A stretch of 64,000 nucleotides of DNA, from contig CADAEK010000008.1 of the NCBI GenBank assembly GCA_902786925.1, forward strand, positions 24,416-88,415. The letters run 5' to 3'. Each line of letters opens with the position of its first letter. Positions within the stretch are counted from its first letter, which is position 1. Position numbers and translations under genes: made by a program. This DNA is from an uncultured Bacteroidales bacterium. Its GTDB lineage: Bacteria; Bacteroidota; Bacteroidia; Bacteroidales; Bacteroidaceae. Below are positions 27,888-36,568 of the stretch, piece after piece. Under the pieces are notes generated by a model. It had not been told where the DNA came from. It worked only from the letters and a program-made list of their open reading frames with translations, and ran no database searches.

Positions 27888-28544
27888 CTATTTCACGGGA
27901 ATATACAGACTATTGCTTACGTTGCTCTTGTCTGCATAAGTGGTCTGCATTTGGACTTCTGCACCCGACAATCCGCGTGTCTTGCGGCAATGGATGCGTC
28001 CTGTGTATCGGATTTTTTGTCCAGGCTGCAGGGTCGTAGTGAGCGATGGTGAGGCCACGAGTGCCTTGGAATCGTTGGTACTTAGATAGATAACGATATC
28101 TTTAATGATGCTGTTGGAAGTGTTTGTAATAAAACCTTCTACTTCTATTATTTCGTCTTTAGAGATGTAGCCGTCACCGTCTGTATCCATGTATGTAAGG
28201 TCACTTATGTTGATGGCTGCAGAAGAACTTTTTACAGTAGGCGATGGGTTGCTTATGGTGTTGTAATCCTCGTCATAGCGGCGTGCTTCCGCCTTTTCTT
28301 TCTCTTCAATTTGTGAAGCGACACTCACACCGAGTATGGCTCCAATGCCCATTCCGATAAGGCTGCCTAAGGCTGCATTTTCACCACGAAAATGCCCGTG
28401 CCCGGACAAAAGTCCAACCATTTCTCCGACGTGGCCTCCAATGATTGCTCCTCTTGCACCGCTTTCAGCTTGATATGCACTGCCACAGCTGCTGACCATC
28501 ATGGCGAGGGCTAAGACTATGCATGCTACTTTTGTCTGTTTCAT
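27888..28544 (-). CDS. Glycine-zipper lipoprotein with an EF-hand-like loop
   Basis: A 218-aa envelope lipoprotein with lipobox VSSC (Cys20). A glycine-zipper stretch follows (about 30-75: GAIIGGHVGEMVG, ALGSLIGMGIGAILGVSVASQ), as in YMGG-type outer-membrane lipoproteins. Around residue 120 DTDGDGYISKDE matches a calcium-binding EF-hand loop. The C-terminal part looks like a small beta domain. No specific function is known. It lies 30 bp after nudC on the same strand. Confidence 0.7.
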   Translation of the reverse strand: MKQTKVACIVLALAMMVSSCGSAYQAESGARGAIIGGHVGEMVGLLSGHGHFRGENAALGSLIGMGIGAILGVSVASQIEEKEKAEARRYDEDYNTISNPSPTVKSSSAAINISDLTYMDTDGDGYISKDEIIEVEGFITNTSNSIIKDIVIYLSTNDSKALVASPSLTTTLQPGQKIRYTGRIHCRKTRGLSGAEVQMQTTYADKSNVSNSLYIPVK

Positions 28545-28574
28545 AGTTGTATGTCTTTGTTTTTTCAGGAATGT

Positions 28575-29378
28575 CTAATGCGTTTCTTTTTTACTTGATG
28601 TAAATTCTTCTATATAGTTGTCAATCAATTGTCTGGCAATTGACATTTTGTCTGGTATTTGTGGCAAGTGCTCGTGGTCAAACCAGCCAGCTCCGCTAAG
28701 TTCTTCCTCTTGTAGATGAATGTCTCCACTCACATAATCTGCAGTGAATCCAATCATGATTCCACAAGGATATGGCCAGGGCTGACTACCAAAATACTTA
28801 ATGTTTTTGATGACTAGTCCAACTTCTTCTTTCACCTCGCGCATAACGCAGTCTTCCAATGTCTCACCTGTCTCAACAAATCCTGCCACAAGTCCAAATA
28901 TTTCTTTTCTCTGGAAATTCTTAGCGTGGACAAGCAGTATTTTATCATCGCGACGAATGCGTACAATAATTGCGGGACTTACTTGTGGCCACACTTCCTT
29001 GCCACAATGGGTGCATTGTTTGCTGATGATAGTAGAACGTTTCATGGGGCCGCCACATACACCACAATAGCGGGTGTTCGAATCCCAATAGAGTAGTTCG
29101 AATGCTTTCCCCGCCTGATTATAGAATGCTCGTGGTAATAGGTTCCATGACTCGCGCAATCCAATGGTTTCCAATCCGTTCATATCTGTAGGTGGTGTAC
29201 TTATACTATATGCTGTGCATGGAATGCTGTCTATCTCTGGAAGTTCCTGAAACGATGTCCACGCTTTGATGGGAATTGGTGGTTCTGCTGAACAAGGGAC
29301 CTGATACCCTTTTTCATTGTGTTGCAGCAAGATGGAGTTACCCATGAAAACAAACCAGTATGTCTTCTTCTTTTCCAT
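28575..29378 (-). CDS. nudC: NAD(H) diphosphatase NudC
   Basis: Hydrolyses NADH to NMNH and AMP; family members also remove NAD caps from RNA. The 267-aa protein has the zinc ribbon with cysteines 105, 108, 122 and 125 (CGVC, CTHC) and a full Nudix box at about 166-188 (GFVETGETLEDC, then EVKEEVG). Downstream SQPWPYP is the NudC-specific motif, which separates it from generic Nudix proteins. A lipoprotein gene follows after 30 bp. Confidence 0.93.
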   Translation of the reverse strand: MEKKKTYWFVFMGNSILLQHNEKGYQVPCSAEPPIPIKAWTSFQELPEIDSIPCTAYSISTPPTDMNGLETIGLRESWNLLPRAFYNQAGKAFELLYWDSNTRYCGVCGGPMKRSTIISKQCTHCGKEVWPQVSPAIIVRIRRDDKILLVHAKNFQRKEIFGLVAGFVETGETLEDCVMREVKEEVGLVIKNIKYFGSQPWPYPCGIMIGFTADYVSGDIHLQEEELSGAGWFDHEHLPQIPDKMSIARQLIDNYIEEFTSSKKETH

Positions 29379-29482
29379 TAAAGTCTATGATAAAAAACGT
29401 GCCAAAATTAGGTGTTATTTACCATATAGCCGTCATTTTTTCTGTTTAAAATCATTAAAAAAGTTAAGACTTTAAGGATAAG

Positions 29483-29513
29483 TTGCGAATTCTGGTGAAA
29501 AGGAGTATATTTG
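29483..29513 (+). promoter_or_regulatory. Promoter of the GH25 gene
   Basis: A degenerate -33 box (TTG at 29483-29485), a 20-nt spacer and a good -7 box TATATTTG at 29506-29513. The leader to the ATG at 29536 is short. Confidence 0.6.
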
Positions 29514-29535
29514 TACACAAATTTAGACCTGTTTC

Positions 29536-30357
29536 ATGATAAAGAATTATCGCGCGTACATATATATATTGTTGACCTTTCTAAGCATGCTTGTTTCTGT
29601 CCCTGTTTCTGCCGACAAGCATGATAAGAAAGAAAAGGAAAGAACCTCTGCGGTTATGCCTGATATAGAACCCGACCCCATTGCTCGAAAACCTCGCCCA
29701 GACCGTCATCCCAAGGCATTGGAGATGCCCATGCTGGTCGGACATGGAACGGGAGATCAGTTGCATGGCATAGATGTGAGCCACTATCAGGGGCGTATTA
29801 ACTGGGATGAGGTGGTGCGCGATTCGAAGGTGAACTATGTTTATTTAAAGGCAACAGAGGGTGTTAATACCATTGATGACACCTACACATACAATTTTAA
29901 TGAATGTAAGCGCGTGGGGCTTAAGGTTGGTAGCTATTTATTCTTCCGTCCTCATCTTTCTCCTAAAACCCAATTTGAACTTTTTCTGTCAAAGGTGGAT
30001 ACCAAGAAGCAGGACTTACTGCCTGTGATTGACGCTGAAGTCATCAGAGGTGTTTCGACTGGTGTGTTTCAGGCACGACTTTTGGAACTCTGTGATTTGT
30101 TTGAAAAGGAATATGGCAAAAAGCCTATTATATATACAGGCCGCAATTTCTACAACAGATATATCGATGGCAATGCCCGCCTTCGTTCCTATAAGTTTTT
30201 CATTGCCGCCTATGCATTTGACGAGCCTGAGCTGAATGCTGGTCAAGATTATGTTTTGTGGCAATATTCAGCTACAGGACGTGTTCGTGGAATTCGTGGC
30301 AATGTGGATATGAGTCGTTTAGTAGGACGACATCAACTTCGAGAACTATTTTATTGA
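29536..30357 (+). CDS. Secreted GH25-family lysozyme
   Basis: A 273-aa muramidase-like glycoside hydrolase. A signal/anchor helix (about 7-24) and a basic linker (about 28-70) precede the GH25 barrel, which starts HGIDVSHYQGRINWDEV and continues YVYLKATEGVN, GSYLFFRP, LPVIDAEV (with catalytic Asp and Glu candidates), KKPIIYTGRNFYN and DYVLWQYSATGRVRGI. It is monocistronic with its own promoter. It may remodel self wall or act on competitors; context does not decide. Confidence 0.9.
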   Translation: MIKNYRAYIYILLTFLSMLVSVPVSADKHDKKEKERTSAVMPDIEPDPIARKPRPDRHPKALEMPMLVGHGTGDQLHGIDVSHYQGRINWDEVVRDSKVNYVYLKATEGVNTIDDTYTYNFNECKRVGLKVGSYLFFRPHLSPKTQFELFLSKVDTKKQDLLPVIDAEVIRGVSTGVFQARLLELCDLFEKEYGKKPIIYTGRNFYNRYIDGNARLRSYKFFIAAYAFDEPELNAGQDYVLWQYSATGRVRGIRGNVDMSRLVGRHQLRELFY

Positions 30358-30475
30358 GTCTTAATCCGTTCGTGTTTTAATAGTTCTTCTCTGGAGCACC
30401 ATGAGTAATCGATGCGTTAGAGATGTACAGTGAATACACCCTGCGCGTGTAATTTCGTGCACCCTGCGTATAAAC

Positions 30476-30519
30476 AAACAAGCACCCTGCGCATAATCAT
30501 ATGCGCAGGGTGCTTGTTT
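30476..30519. terminator. Strong bidirectional hairpin between convergent genes
   Basis: A perfect 19-bp stem (30476-30494 with 30501-30519) and a 6-nt loop lies between the GH25 gene (+) and the cyclo-ligase gene (-). The arm word CACCCTGCG also occurs just before it at 30437 and 30459. A-rich and T-rich arm ends supply short U-tracts for both directions. Confidence 0.8.
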
Positions 30520-30577
30520 ATGAGTGTTCAACCGGAGTATTAATGAATTGTTGTACGCTATACAAACATTGGTATAG

Positions 30578-31114
30578 TCACACGGAGATTACTTCCTTCA
30601 TGCGTATGTCATGTGGCTCGCATGGAATATGGGGCACTATTTGAAAAGGGAATGCAATGCCAATGAGTGGGCAATCTAGTTGTGGCAGTAGCCTGTCATA
30701 ATATCCCTTTCCACGTCCCAGTCTATCTCCCTCTTCAGTAAATGCCATTCCAGGAATGATAGCGAGGTCGATATTGTCATAGTCGGTGAAGAGACCACCG
30801 TTTGATTCTTGTATGCCATAGGACATTCCGGTCCCGAGAGCTTGTTCACCTTCATACATGCGAAGTTCCAGCACTTCGCCCACCACCGTAGGAAGCAGAA
30901 TCCTCTTGCCTGCAGCGTGCAGTGTGCGGATGAGTGTATGGGTATCAACCTCATCGGGCAAGGAATGGTATAGGAGAATGGTTTTGCAATGGGCCTCTTG
31001 TCCGATGCGTTCAAGCAAGGACTGGCAGATGCTTTTGCTGAATGCCGAAAGCTCCTCTGTGGTATGCTGCCTTTTTCTTTCTCGAATTAGTTTTCGTAGT
31101 TCTGTCTTTGTCAT
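30578..31114 (-). CDS. 5-formyltetrahydrofolate cyclo-ligase
   Basis: Converts 5-formyl-THF to 5,10-methenyl-THF with ATP. The 178-aa protein starts MTKTELRKLIRERKR; the family motifs LLYHSLPDEVDTHTLI, DLAIIPGMAFTEEGDRLGRGKGYYDR and the closing HDIRMKEVI are present. The start at 31114 was chosen at the conserved N-terminus instead of an upstream ATG at 31204. Even so, the first 104 bp overlap the end of the ctpA-like gene in another frame, which points to translational coupling. Confidence 0.9.
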   Translation of the reverse strand: MTKTELRKLIRERKRQHTTEELSAFSKSICQSLLERIGQEAHCKTILLYHSLPDEVDTHTLIRTLHAAGKRILLPTVVGEVLELRMYEGEQALGTGMSYGIQESNGGLFTDYDNIDLAIIPGMAFTEEGDRLGRGKGYYDRLLPQLDCPLIGIAFPFQIVPHIPCEPHDIRMKEVISV

Positions 31115-32738
31115 TGAGTGTAGGTTTCGTCTGTTTGGCCTTGAACAGCTGGATAGCTTTGGCAATGGTGATATCGTCGCGGTTAAGATATTGTACGTAA
31201 TCATTCATGTCCAGCATATTGTAAATGATACTGCCATAGATGGCTTGTTCGAAGAGGTGCTGCGACTTGATGATCATGTTGTTGCGGCGAAGTATTCCTT
31301 TCGAGTCGGCGAAGTGAATGAATTTGTCCACAATACCTTGTTTTCTCAAATGCTTCTCCAACGTTGCAGCATTGTCAAAGGTTGCCAGTTTTGTACGGTT
31401 ATTGTCTGTGTATTCAAAGCAGAATTGTGCAATGGTTCCTTTGGTGACACACTCTGAATAATAGGGGGTGAGAGCAGTTGTGTCTTCTGCCACGAAATAG
31501 TCGGGCATGATGCCACCTCCGCCATACACTGTACGTCCTATGTTTGTCTTGTAGGCCTCTCCGGTCTGGCGGATACTGTCTTGGCTGAAGAATTCGCCAC
31601 GTTCATAACGAGTGATGAGGTCCATTTCGTATTCTTTGGGCTGGCCTTTTACATAAGGTTTTTGGATACAACGTCCTGCTGGTGTATAATAGCGGGCTAT
31701 TGTCAAATGGATGAGCGAACCATCAGAAAACTCAATAGGTTGCTGCACCAAACCCTTTCCGAAAGAACGACGACCTACGATGACACCGCGGTCATTATCT
31801 TGGATAGCTCCCGAGAAAATCTCGGCAGCGGAAGCAGTAGTCTCGTCAATGAGCACGATAAGTGGTAAGTTTTGATAAGAACCCCGTCCATCGCTGCGGT
31901 ACTCTTCACGACGTGACCGGCGACCTTGTGTGTATACAATCAGACGGTTCTTGGGCAAGAACTCATTGACCATCTGGATGGCTGCAGAAAGGTATCCACC
32001 ACCATTACCACGTAAATCGACCACAAGTCCTTGGAAACCTTCTACCTCCAATTCTGCCAACGCAGTAAGCAACTCTGCATAGGTGGTCTCACCGAAATTC
32101 TTGATTTTGATATATCCAAGTTCTTTATTGATCATGTAAGTAGCGTCAATGCTCTTCAAAGGAATGTCGCCACGTACAACGGTGAAAGTCAATGGTTTTG
32201 ACTGACCGTGTCGCATTACACCAATCTTCACTTTGGTGCCTTTCTCACCCTTGAGTCGATGAAGCGTCTCTTCGTTCGTGACTACTTTGCCCACATAAGG
32301 GGTTCCATCCACAGAAATAATTTTGTCACCAGCAAGAAGACCCACTTTCTCGGATGGACCACCTTTAATGATGTTGGTGATGCGCACCGTATCGTCGCGG
32401 ATAACGAATTGTACACCAACTCCGCTGAAAGAACCCTTCAAGTCATCGTTGGCTGTGCGTGCGTCATTAGCGGAAATGTAGGTAGAGTGGGGGTCAAGCT
32501 CTTCCAATATCTTGGGCATGGATTGCTCAACGATACCGGCAATGTCCACAGTGTCAACGTACTGATCGTCGATGATATGGAGCAAGTCGTTCAGTTTGTT
32601 GGATGAAGTGTTGATAATGTTCAGTCTGTTGCCAGCAAAACGGTTGGCAAAGAAAGTGCCAATGATGATGCCGACAATGATACTGGCGGCAATGATGAGA
32701 GGCACCCATCTGTTGTTGCGGTTGATATTGTTGCTCAT
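31011..32738 (-). CDS. C-terminal processing protease (S41, CtpA-like)
   Basis: A 575-aa periplasmic serine protease with an N-terminal membrane anchor (about 11-30), a PDZ domain (about 90-175: VGVQFVIRDDTVRITNIIKGGPSEKVGLLAGDKI) and the S41 domain with the Ser/Lys dyad candidates in TTASAAEIFSGA (near 300) and GRRSFGKG (near 330). The basic C-terminal tail (TKTNSRKKKAAYHRG) extends beyond the usual domain and is the part that overlaps the next gene. It follows dCMP deaminase by 19 bp. Confidence 0.9.
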   Translation of the reverse strand: MSNNINRNNRWVPLIIAASIIVGIIIGTFFANRFAGNRLNIINTSSNKLNDLLHIIDDQYVDTVDIAGIVEQSMPKILEELDPHSTYISANDARTANDDLKGSFSGVGVQFVIRDDTVRITNIIKGGPSEKVGLLAGDKIISVDGTPYVGKVVTNEETLHRLKGEKGTKVKIGVMRHGQSKPLTFTVVRGDIPLKSIDATYMINKELGYIKIKNFGETTYAELLTALAELEVEGFQGLVVDLRGNGGGYLSAAIQMVNEFLPKNRLIVYTQGRRSRREEYRSDGRGSYQNLPLIVLIDETTASAAEIFSGAIQDNDRGVIVGRRSFGKGLVQQPIEFSDGSLIHLTIARYYTPAGRCIQKPYVKGQPKEYEMDLITRYERGEFFSQDSIRQTGEAYKTNIGRTVYGGGGIMPDYFVAEDTTALTPYYSECVTKGTIAQFCFEYTDNNRTKLATFDNAATLEKHLRKQGIVDKFIHFADSKGILRRNNMIIKSQHLFEQAIYGSIIYNMLDMNDYVQYLNRDDITIAKAIQLFKAKQTKPTLNDKDRTTKTNSRKKKAAYHRGAFGIQQKHLPVLA

Positions 32739-32757
32739 ATACGGTTATTGTCTATCT

Positions 32758-33204
32758 TTATTCCTTAACAGGTTCGTCCGGATTTATATATTCTACATCA
32801 ATGTTGGCGCGTTTCAGCAAATTGATACCATCCTCTAATCGGTAGTGCTCGGCATAAACCACGCGTTTGATACCGGCCTGAATGATGAGCTTGGCACATT
32901 CAATGCAAGGTGACGCCGTGACATAGAGAGTAGCGGCGTCGCTTGAGTTGTGGGAGCGTGCCAGTTTTGTGATGGCATTAGCTTCTGCATGCAGCACATA
33001 AGGTTTCGTGACATTGTTGTCATCTTCGCAAATGTTCTCAAATCCCGATGGCGTGCCGTTATATCCATCAGAGATGATTGCTTTGTCCTTCACAACTAAT
33101 GCGCCTACTTGGCGGCGTTGGCAATATGAGTTTTCTGCCCAGATTCGAGCCATGCGCATATAGCGAAGGTCGAGGCGGTATCGTTTAAGTTCTTCTTCAG
33201 TCAT
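32758..33204 (-). CDS. dCMP deaminase family protein
   Basis: A 148-aa zinc deaminase (ComEB-like) that converts dCMP to dUMP in thymidylate supply. It has the zinc motifs HAEANAI and PCIECAKLI (His and two Cys plus the catalytic Glu), the N-terminal RYDLR.MRMARIWAENSYCQRRQVGALVV pattern and GYNGTPSGFEN. It lies 66 bp after a small lipoprotein gene and 19 bp before the CtpA-like gene. Confidence 0.9.
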   Translation of the reverse strand: MTEEELKRYRLDLRYMRMARIWAENSYCQRRQVGALVVKDKAIISDGYNGTPSGFENICEDDNNVTKPYVLHAEANAITKLARSHNSSDAATLYVTASPCIECAKLIIQAGIKRVVYAEHYRLEDGINLLKRANIDVEYINPDEPVKE

Positions 33205-33270
33205 GTTGTATATGTTGTAGTATAGATAGTAGTATAGATGTTAGTTTCTTTTGAGTTCCTATCTCATTCT

Positions 33271-33726
33271 TTATCTTCGAATGCCGAGATAGAGAACATT
33301 ATCTCCGTCTTTTCTCAGCTGGAGGAAGTCTGCACCGCTCCTGTATGAAGTGGCGCCAGCAAGGATGTAATAAATTTGTTTATCGAACGGAGTTGAGGCT
33401 GCAGGTGTTTCTGTCAGCTTCAGCTTGATGGTTTGCTTCTTTCCATTTGCTGACCATGTGCCAGAGAAACTGTCACCATTTGTCAGCATTCCTTTGAAGG
33501 TCTGGGATGAAAAAGTGATGTAATAGGCATCAGTTTTTGCATCTGTATAGAAGTTTTGGATATCGCTGTTAAGCTTCTTGCCGCTGATGATTCCGCCATT
33601 CATATACCATGTTTTGCCAGTAAAGATTTCATCAATATCATCTTCTTTTTCACAGGCCGCACATGCTAATATCGCAAGACAGAGACAGCATACCATTGGG
33701 ATGAGTTGTAGTTTGTTTCGTATCAT
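33271..33726 (-). CDS. Small lipoprotein, possibly DUF4847 family
   Basis: A 151-aa predicted lipoprotein. The signal segment (about 9-24) ends in CAAC with Cys25, followed by EKEDDIDEIF, an acidic run suggestive of surface export in Bacteroidetes. The rest, starting FTGKTWYMNGG and including GDSFSGTWSANGKKQTIKLKL, looks like a lipocalin-like beta-barrel. I tentatively place it in DUF4847 from gene order and pattern. Role unknown. Confidence 0.65.
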   Translation of the reverse strand: MIRNKLQLIPMVCCLCLAILACAACEKEDDIDEIFTGKTWYMNGGIISGKKLNSDIQNFYTDAKTDAYYITFSSQTFKGMLTNGDSFSGTWSANGKKQTIKLKLTETPAASTPFDKQIYYILAGATSYRSGADFLQLRKDGDNVLYLGIRR

Positions 33727-33738
33727 GGGACGTTTATT

Positions 33739-35844
33739 TTATATGATACCGTTGCGACGAAGAAGGGCATTGATTGTTGGTTCTTGTCCACGGAAACGTT
33801 TATAGAGTTCCATTGGTGGTTCTGTACCACCGCGTGAGAGAATATTGTCTCGGAAACTTTGTGCCGTAGCGGTATTAAACAGACCTTTTTCTTTGAAGAG
33901 AGAGAATGCGTCTGCATCAAGCACTTCTGCCCATTTGTAGCTGTAATATCCTGCAGAGTATCCACCAGCCATGATGTGCGAGAACTGAGTAGTCATGCAG
34001 CATCCATTCACCGAAGGTAATACTTGAGCAGCTTCCCAAGCCTGTTTCTCAAATGCCATTAAGTCTGTTTCGAAAGGTGTAGTGAGTGTATAGAATGCCA
34101 TATCGAGCAATCCAAAGCTTACTTGCCGCATACATGCGTAAGCAGCGTTGAAGTTGCGACTAGCTATGATACGGTCTATCAATGTGTCTGGAATCGGTTC
34201 TCCTGTCTCGTAATGGGTAGCGAATGTGTTGAGGAACTCTTTCTCAATAGAAAAGTTCTCCATGAATTGTGAGGGCAGTTCCACAAAATCCCAGTAAACA
34301 TTTGTGCCAGACAGCGAGCGGTATGTTGTATTGGCAAAGATGCCATGTAGGGAATGGCCAAACTCATGCAAGAATGTTTCCACTTCGCCCAGTGTTAGCA
34401 GCGCGGGCTTCGTGTCAGTAGGCTTTGACAAGTTCATGACAATAGACACTTGCGGACGTGAGTTGACGACCTCCGTATGCGGTTCTGAAGCGCAGTTGGT
34501 GTCAAGAGTCTCTTTCCATTGCTCTTTGAACGAAGTCATCCATGCTCCAGACTTTTTGGATGCACGTGGATGGAAATCGCAGTAGAACAGAGCGAGGTAT
34601 GAGCCATCTTTGTCCAGCACATCGTATGCTTCCACATCTGGATGATAGACAGGCACGCTTGTGTTCTTGTGGAACGTAATGCCATACAGTCGGGTTGCAA
34701 GTCCAAAGACACCTTGCTTCACCCGTGAAAGTTCAAAGTAAGGGCGCAGCATCTCGCTGTTGATATTGAACTTGCTTTCTTTCAGCTTATTCGCATAGTA
34801 AGAAAAATCCCAAGGCATGAAAAGACGTGGGTCTCCCGCCGTGAGCGAGGCAGGGTCAATCTGATTATCGGCATAGTAGAGCGCTTCCACTTCTTTCACC
34901 TCTTCTTGAGCTTTAGGCATATAAGCCTTCATCAAGTCGTTCAGCAGGTGATAGACGTTGTTTGTGTTCTCTGCCATGCGTCGTGTGAGGGCATAGTCTG
35001 CATAACACTTGAAACCGTGCAGTTGTGCCAGCTCGCGATGCAGGTTCACTATCTTGTTGACAATAGCGACATTGTTGTTGCTGTTTGCATGCGTGCATAG
35101 TGTGTTGTATGCCATGTACATTTGTTGCCGCAAGTCTCGTCTGGAAGAGTAGGTAATGAATGGGCTGTAGGACGGAGCTTGCAACGTGAATACATATCCT
35201 TCCATACCTTTCTCCTTGGCCGTCTGTTTGGCCAAGTCAAGGGCACTGTCTGGCAGGCCTTCTAAATCTGCTTCATTGGTAAGATGAAGAACAAAGTCAT
35301 TGATATCTTTCAATTTGTTCTGTGCAAACTGCAAAGAGAGCACACCGAGTTCAGCCGTGATGTGGCGATGTTTCTCTTTCTTTTCTTCAGACAGATTTGC
35401 CCCATGTCGCACAAAGTTCTCATAACAATTGGTGAGCAGCATTTTCTGCTCTTGGTCGAGGTGGGAAAATCCTTCTGCTGCATGTTCATCATATACCGCT
35501 TTGACACGTTGAAACAATTTTTCGTTCAGAGTGATATTGTTTGAATGCTCTGTCAGTATAGGCGACATTTTCTGCGCCAGTTCGTCTAGAAAGTCTGTCG
35601 TCTCGGCACTGAGCAGGTTGAAGAACACATTCGTCACCTTGTCCAGTAATTCTCCCGTTTTTTCCAATGCCACAATCGTGTTTTCGAATGTGGGGGCTTC
35701 TGGGTTCCTGACAATTGCATCAACGCGTTGGTTCTCCTCCTCCATCCCTTTCATCATGGCTGGCTCATAGTCTGTTTCCTTGATGCAATCGAATGGAATA
35801 TATTGATATGGAGTAAAGAATGGATTCTTTGTTGTAGTATTCAT
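33739..35844 (-). CDS. M3-family zinc metallopeptidase (oligopeptidase/Dcp-like)
   Basis: A 701-aa peptidase with the thermolysin-like zinc motif HEFGHSLHG near residue 490, preceded by TLGEVETFL and followed by GTNVYWDFVELPSQFMENF, which supplies the third ligand region. The N-terminal half is the helical lid of M3 enzymes. There is no signal peptide. The start MNTTTKNPFFTPYQ was chosen; an in-frame ATG at 35865 would add seven residues. Most similar in outline to Dcp/OpdA; exact specificity is not readable. It is 26 bp behind the Crp/Fnr gene. Confidence 0.9.
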   Translation of the reverse strand: MNTTTKNPFFTPYQYIPFDCIKETDYEPAMMKGMEEENQRVDAIVRNPEAPTFENTIVALEKTGELLDKVTNVFFNLLSAETTDFLDELAQKMSPILTEHSNNITLNEKLFQRVKAVYDEHAAEGFSHLDQEQKMLLTNCYENFVRHGANLSEEKKEKHRHITAELGVLSLQFAQNKLKDINDFVLHLTNEADLEGLPDSALDLAKQTAKEKGMEGYVFTLQAPSYSPFITYSSRRDLRQQMYMAYNTLCTHANSNNNVAIVNKIVNLHRELAQLHGFKCYADYALTRRMAENTNNVYHLLNDLMKAYMPKAQEEVKEVEALYYADNQIDPASLTAGDPRLFMPWDFSYYANKLKESKFNINSEMLRPYFELSRVKQGVFGLATRLYGITFHKNTSVPVYHPDVEAYDVLDKDGSYLALFYCDFHPRASKKSGAWMTSFKEQWKETLDTNCASEPHTEVVNSRPQVSIVMNLSKPTDTKPALLTLGEVETFLHEFGHSLHGIFANTTYRSLSGTNVYWDFVELPSQFMENFSIEKEFLNTFATHYETGEPIPDTLIDRIIASRNFNAAYACMRQVSFGLLDMAFYTLTTPFETDLMAFEKQAWEAAQVLPSVNGCCMTTQFSHIMAGGYSAGYYSYKWAEVLDADAFSLFKEKGLFNTATAQSFRDNILSRGGTEPPMELYKRFRGQEPTINALLRRNGII

Positions 35845-35870
35845 TGTCTTTGTATGGATAATCAAATGTG

Positions 35871-36548
35871 TTATTTGCTCTTTCGTGCCAGTTCCTGAAG
35901 GTCTTCAATTTGTATGCTGCCTCGTTGTAACAGTATAAGGCCTTCTGCTTGCAGTTGATTCAAGGCGATAGACACGTTGAGGCGTGTTTCATGAATCATT
36001 TCAGCGAGTGTGGTCATCTTGATGCTGATGCTCTTCTTCCCCTTGAGCACAGTCGAGTGGGAGAGTGCGAACTTGACGATTTTGTCGGTAACAGAATCGT
36101 CCGGATGGGTACACAACAGCGCGTGGGTCTGCTGGTATTTGTTGCAGACAATATTGAGCATGTTGATTTTGATGATATCATTTGTCAGCAAGTGACGGAG
36201 CAGGACTGGCTTCTCAATGAAGAGCGTTACTCCTTCTGTCGCAAAGGTATAGGTGCGTGACACGCGTTGGTACATGCCAAAAAGATTATAAGGTTCAATG
36301 ACCTTTAAGTTTGGCAGATATTCTGTAAAAGAAAAGCGCCCCTGTGCATCACGGTATTCGGCAATGACTTCACCACTAAGAATGTAGATAAGTTCACGGC
36401 AGGCCTCTCCTTGTGCTATAAGCTCATCACCCGATTGGTAATTGACGAAATTCAATCGTACATGCGCCATCACGTCAGAGATTTCCCTTGTGGTCAATCC
36501 CTGAAACAGCGGTAGCTGCAATAAACGTTCAAACATCGTCAGTTCCAT
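35871..36548 (-). CDS. Crp/Fnr-family transcriptional regulator
   Basis: A 225-aa regulator: cyclic-nucleotide-binding-type barrel (about 8-125: LPLFQGLTTREISDVM, SGDELIAQGEACRELIYILSGEVI), dimer helix and a C-terminal HTH (about 165-215: ISIKMTTLAEMIHETRLNVSIALNQLQAEGLI). It lacks the N-terminal cysteine cluster of Fnr, and the effector-binding site does not carry the clear cAMP RxE-S pattern, so the ligand is unknown. It lies between apbE and the M3 peptidase gene. Confidence 0.88.
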   Translation of the reverse strand: MELTMFERLLQLPLFQGLTTREISDVMAHVRLNFVNYQSGDELIAQGEACRELIYILSGEVIAEYRDAQGRFSFTEYLPNLKVIEPYNLFGMYQRVSRTYTFATEGVTLFIEKPVLLRHLLTNDIIKINMLNIVCNKYQQTHALLCTHPDDSVTDKIVKFALSHSTVLKGKKSISIKMTTLAEMIHETRLNVSIALNQLQAEGLILLQRGSIQIEDLQELARKSK

Positions 36549-36568
36549 GAATCTTACGTATCGTCTTT

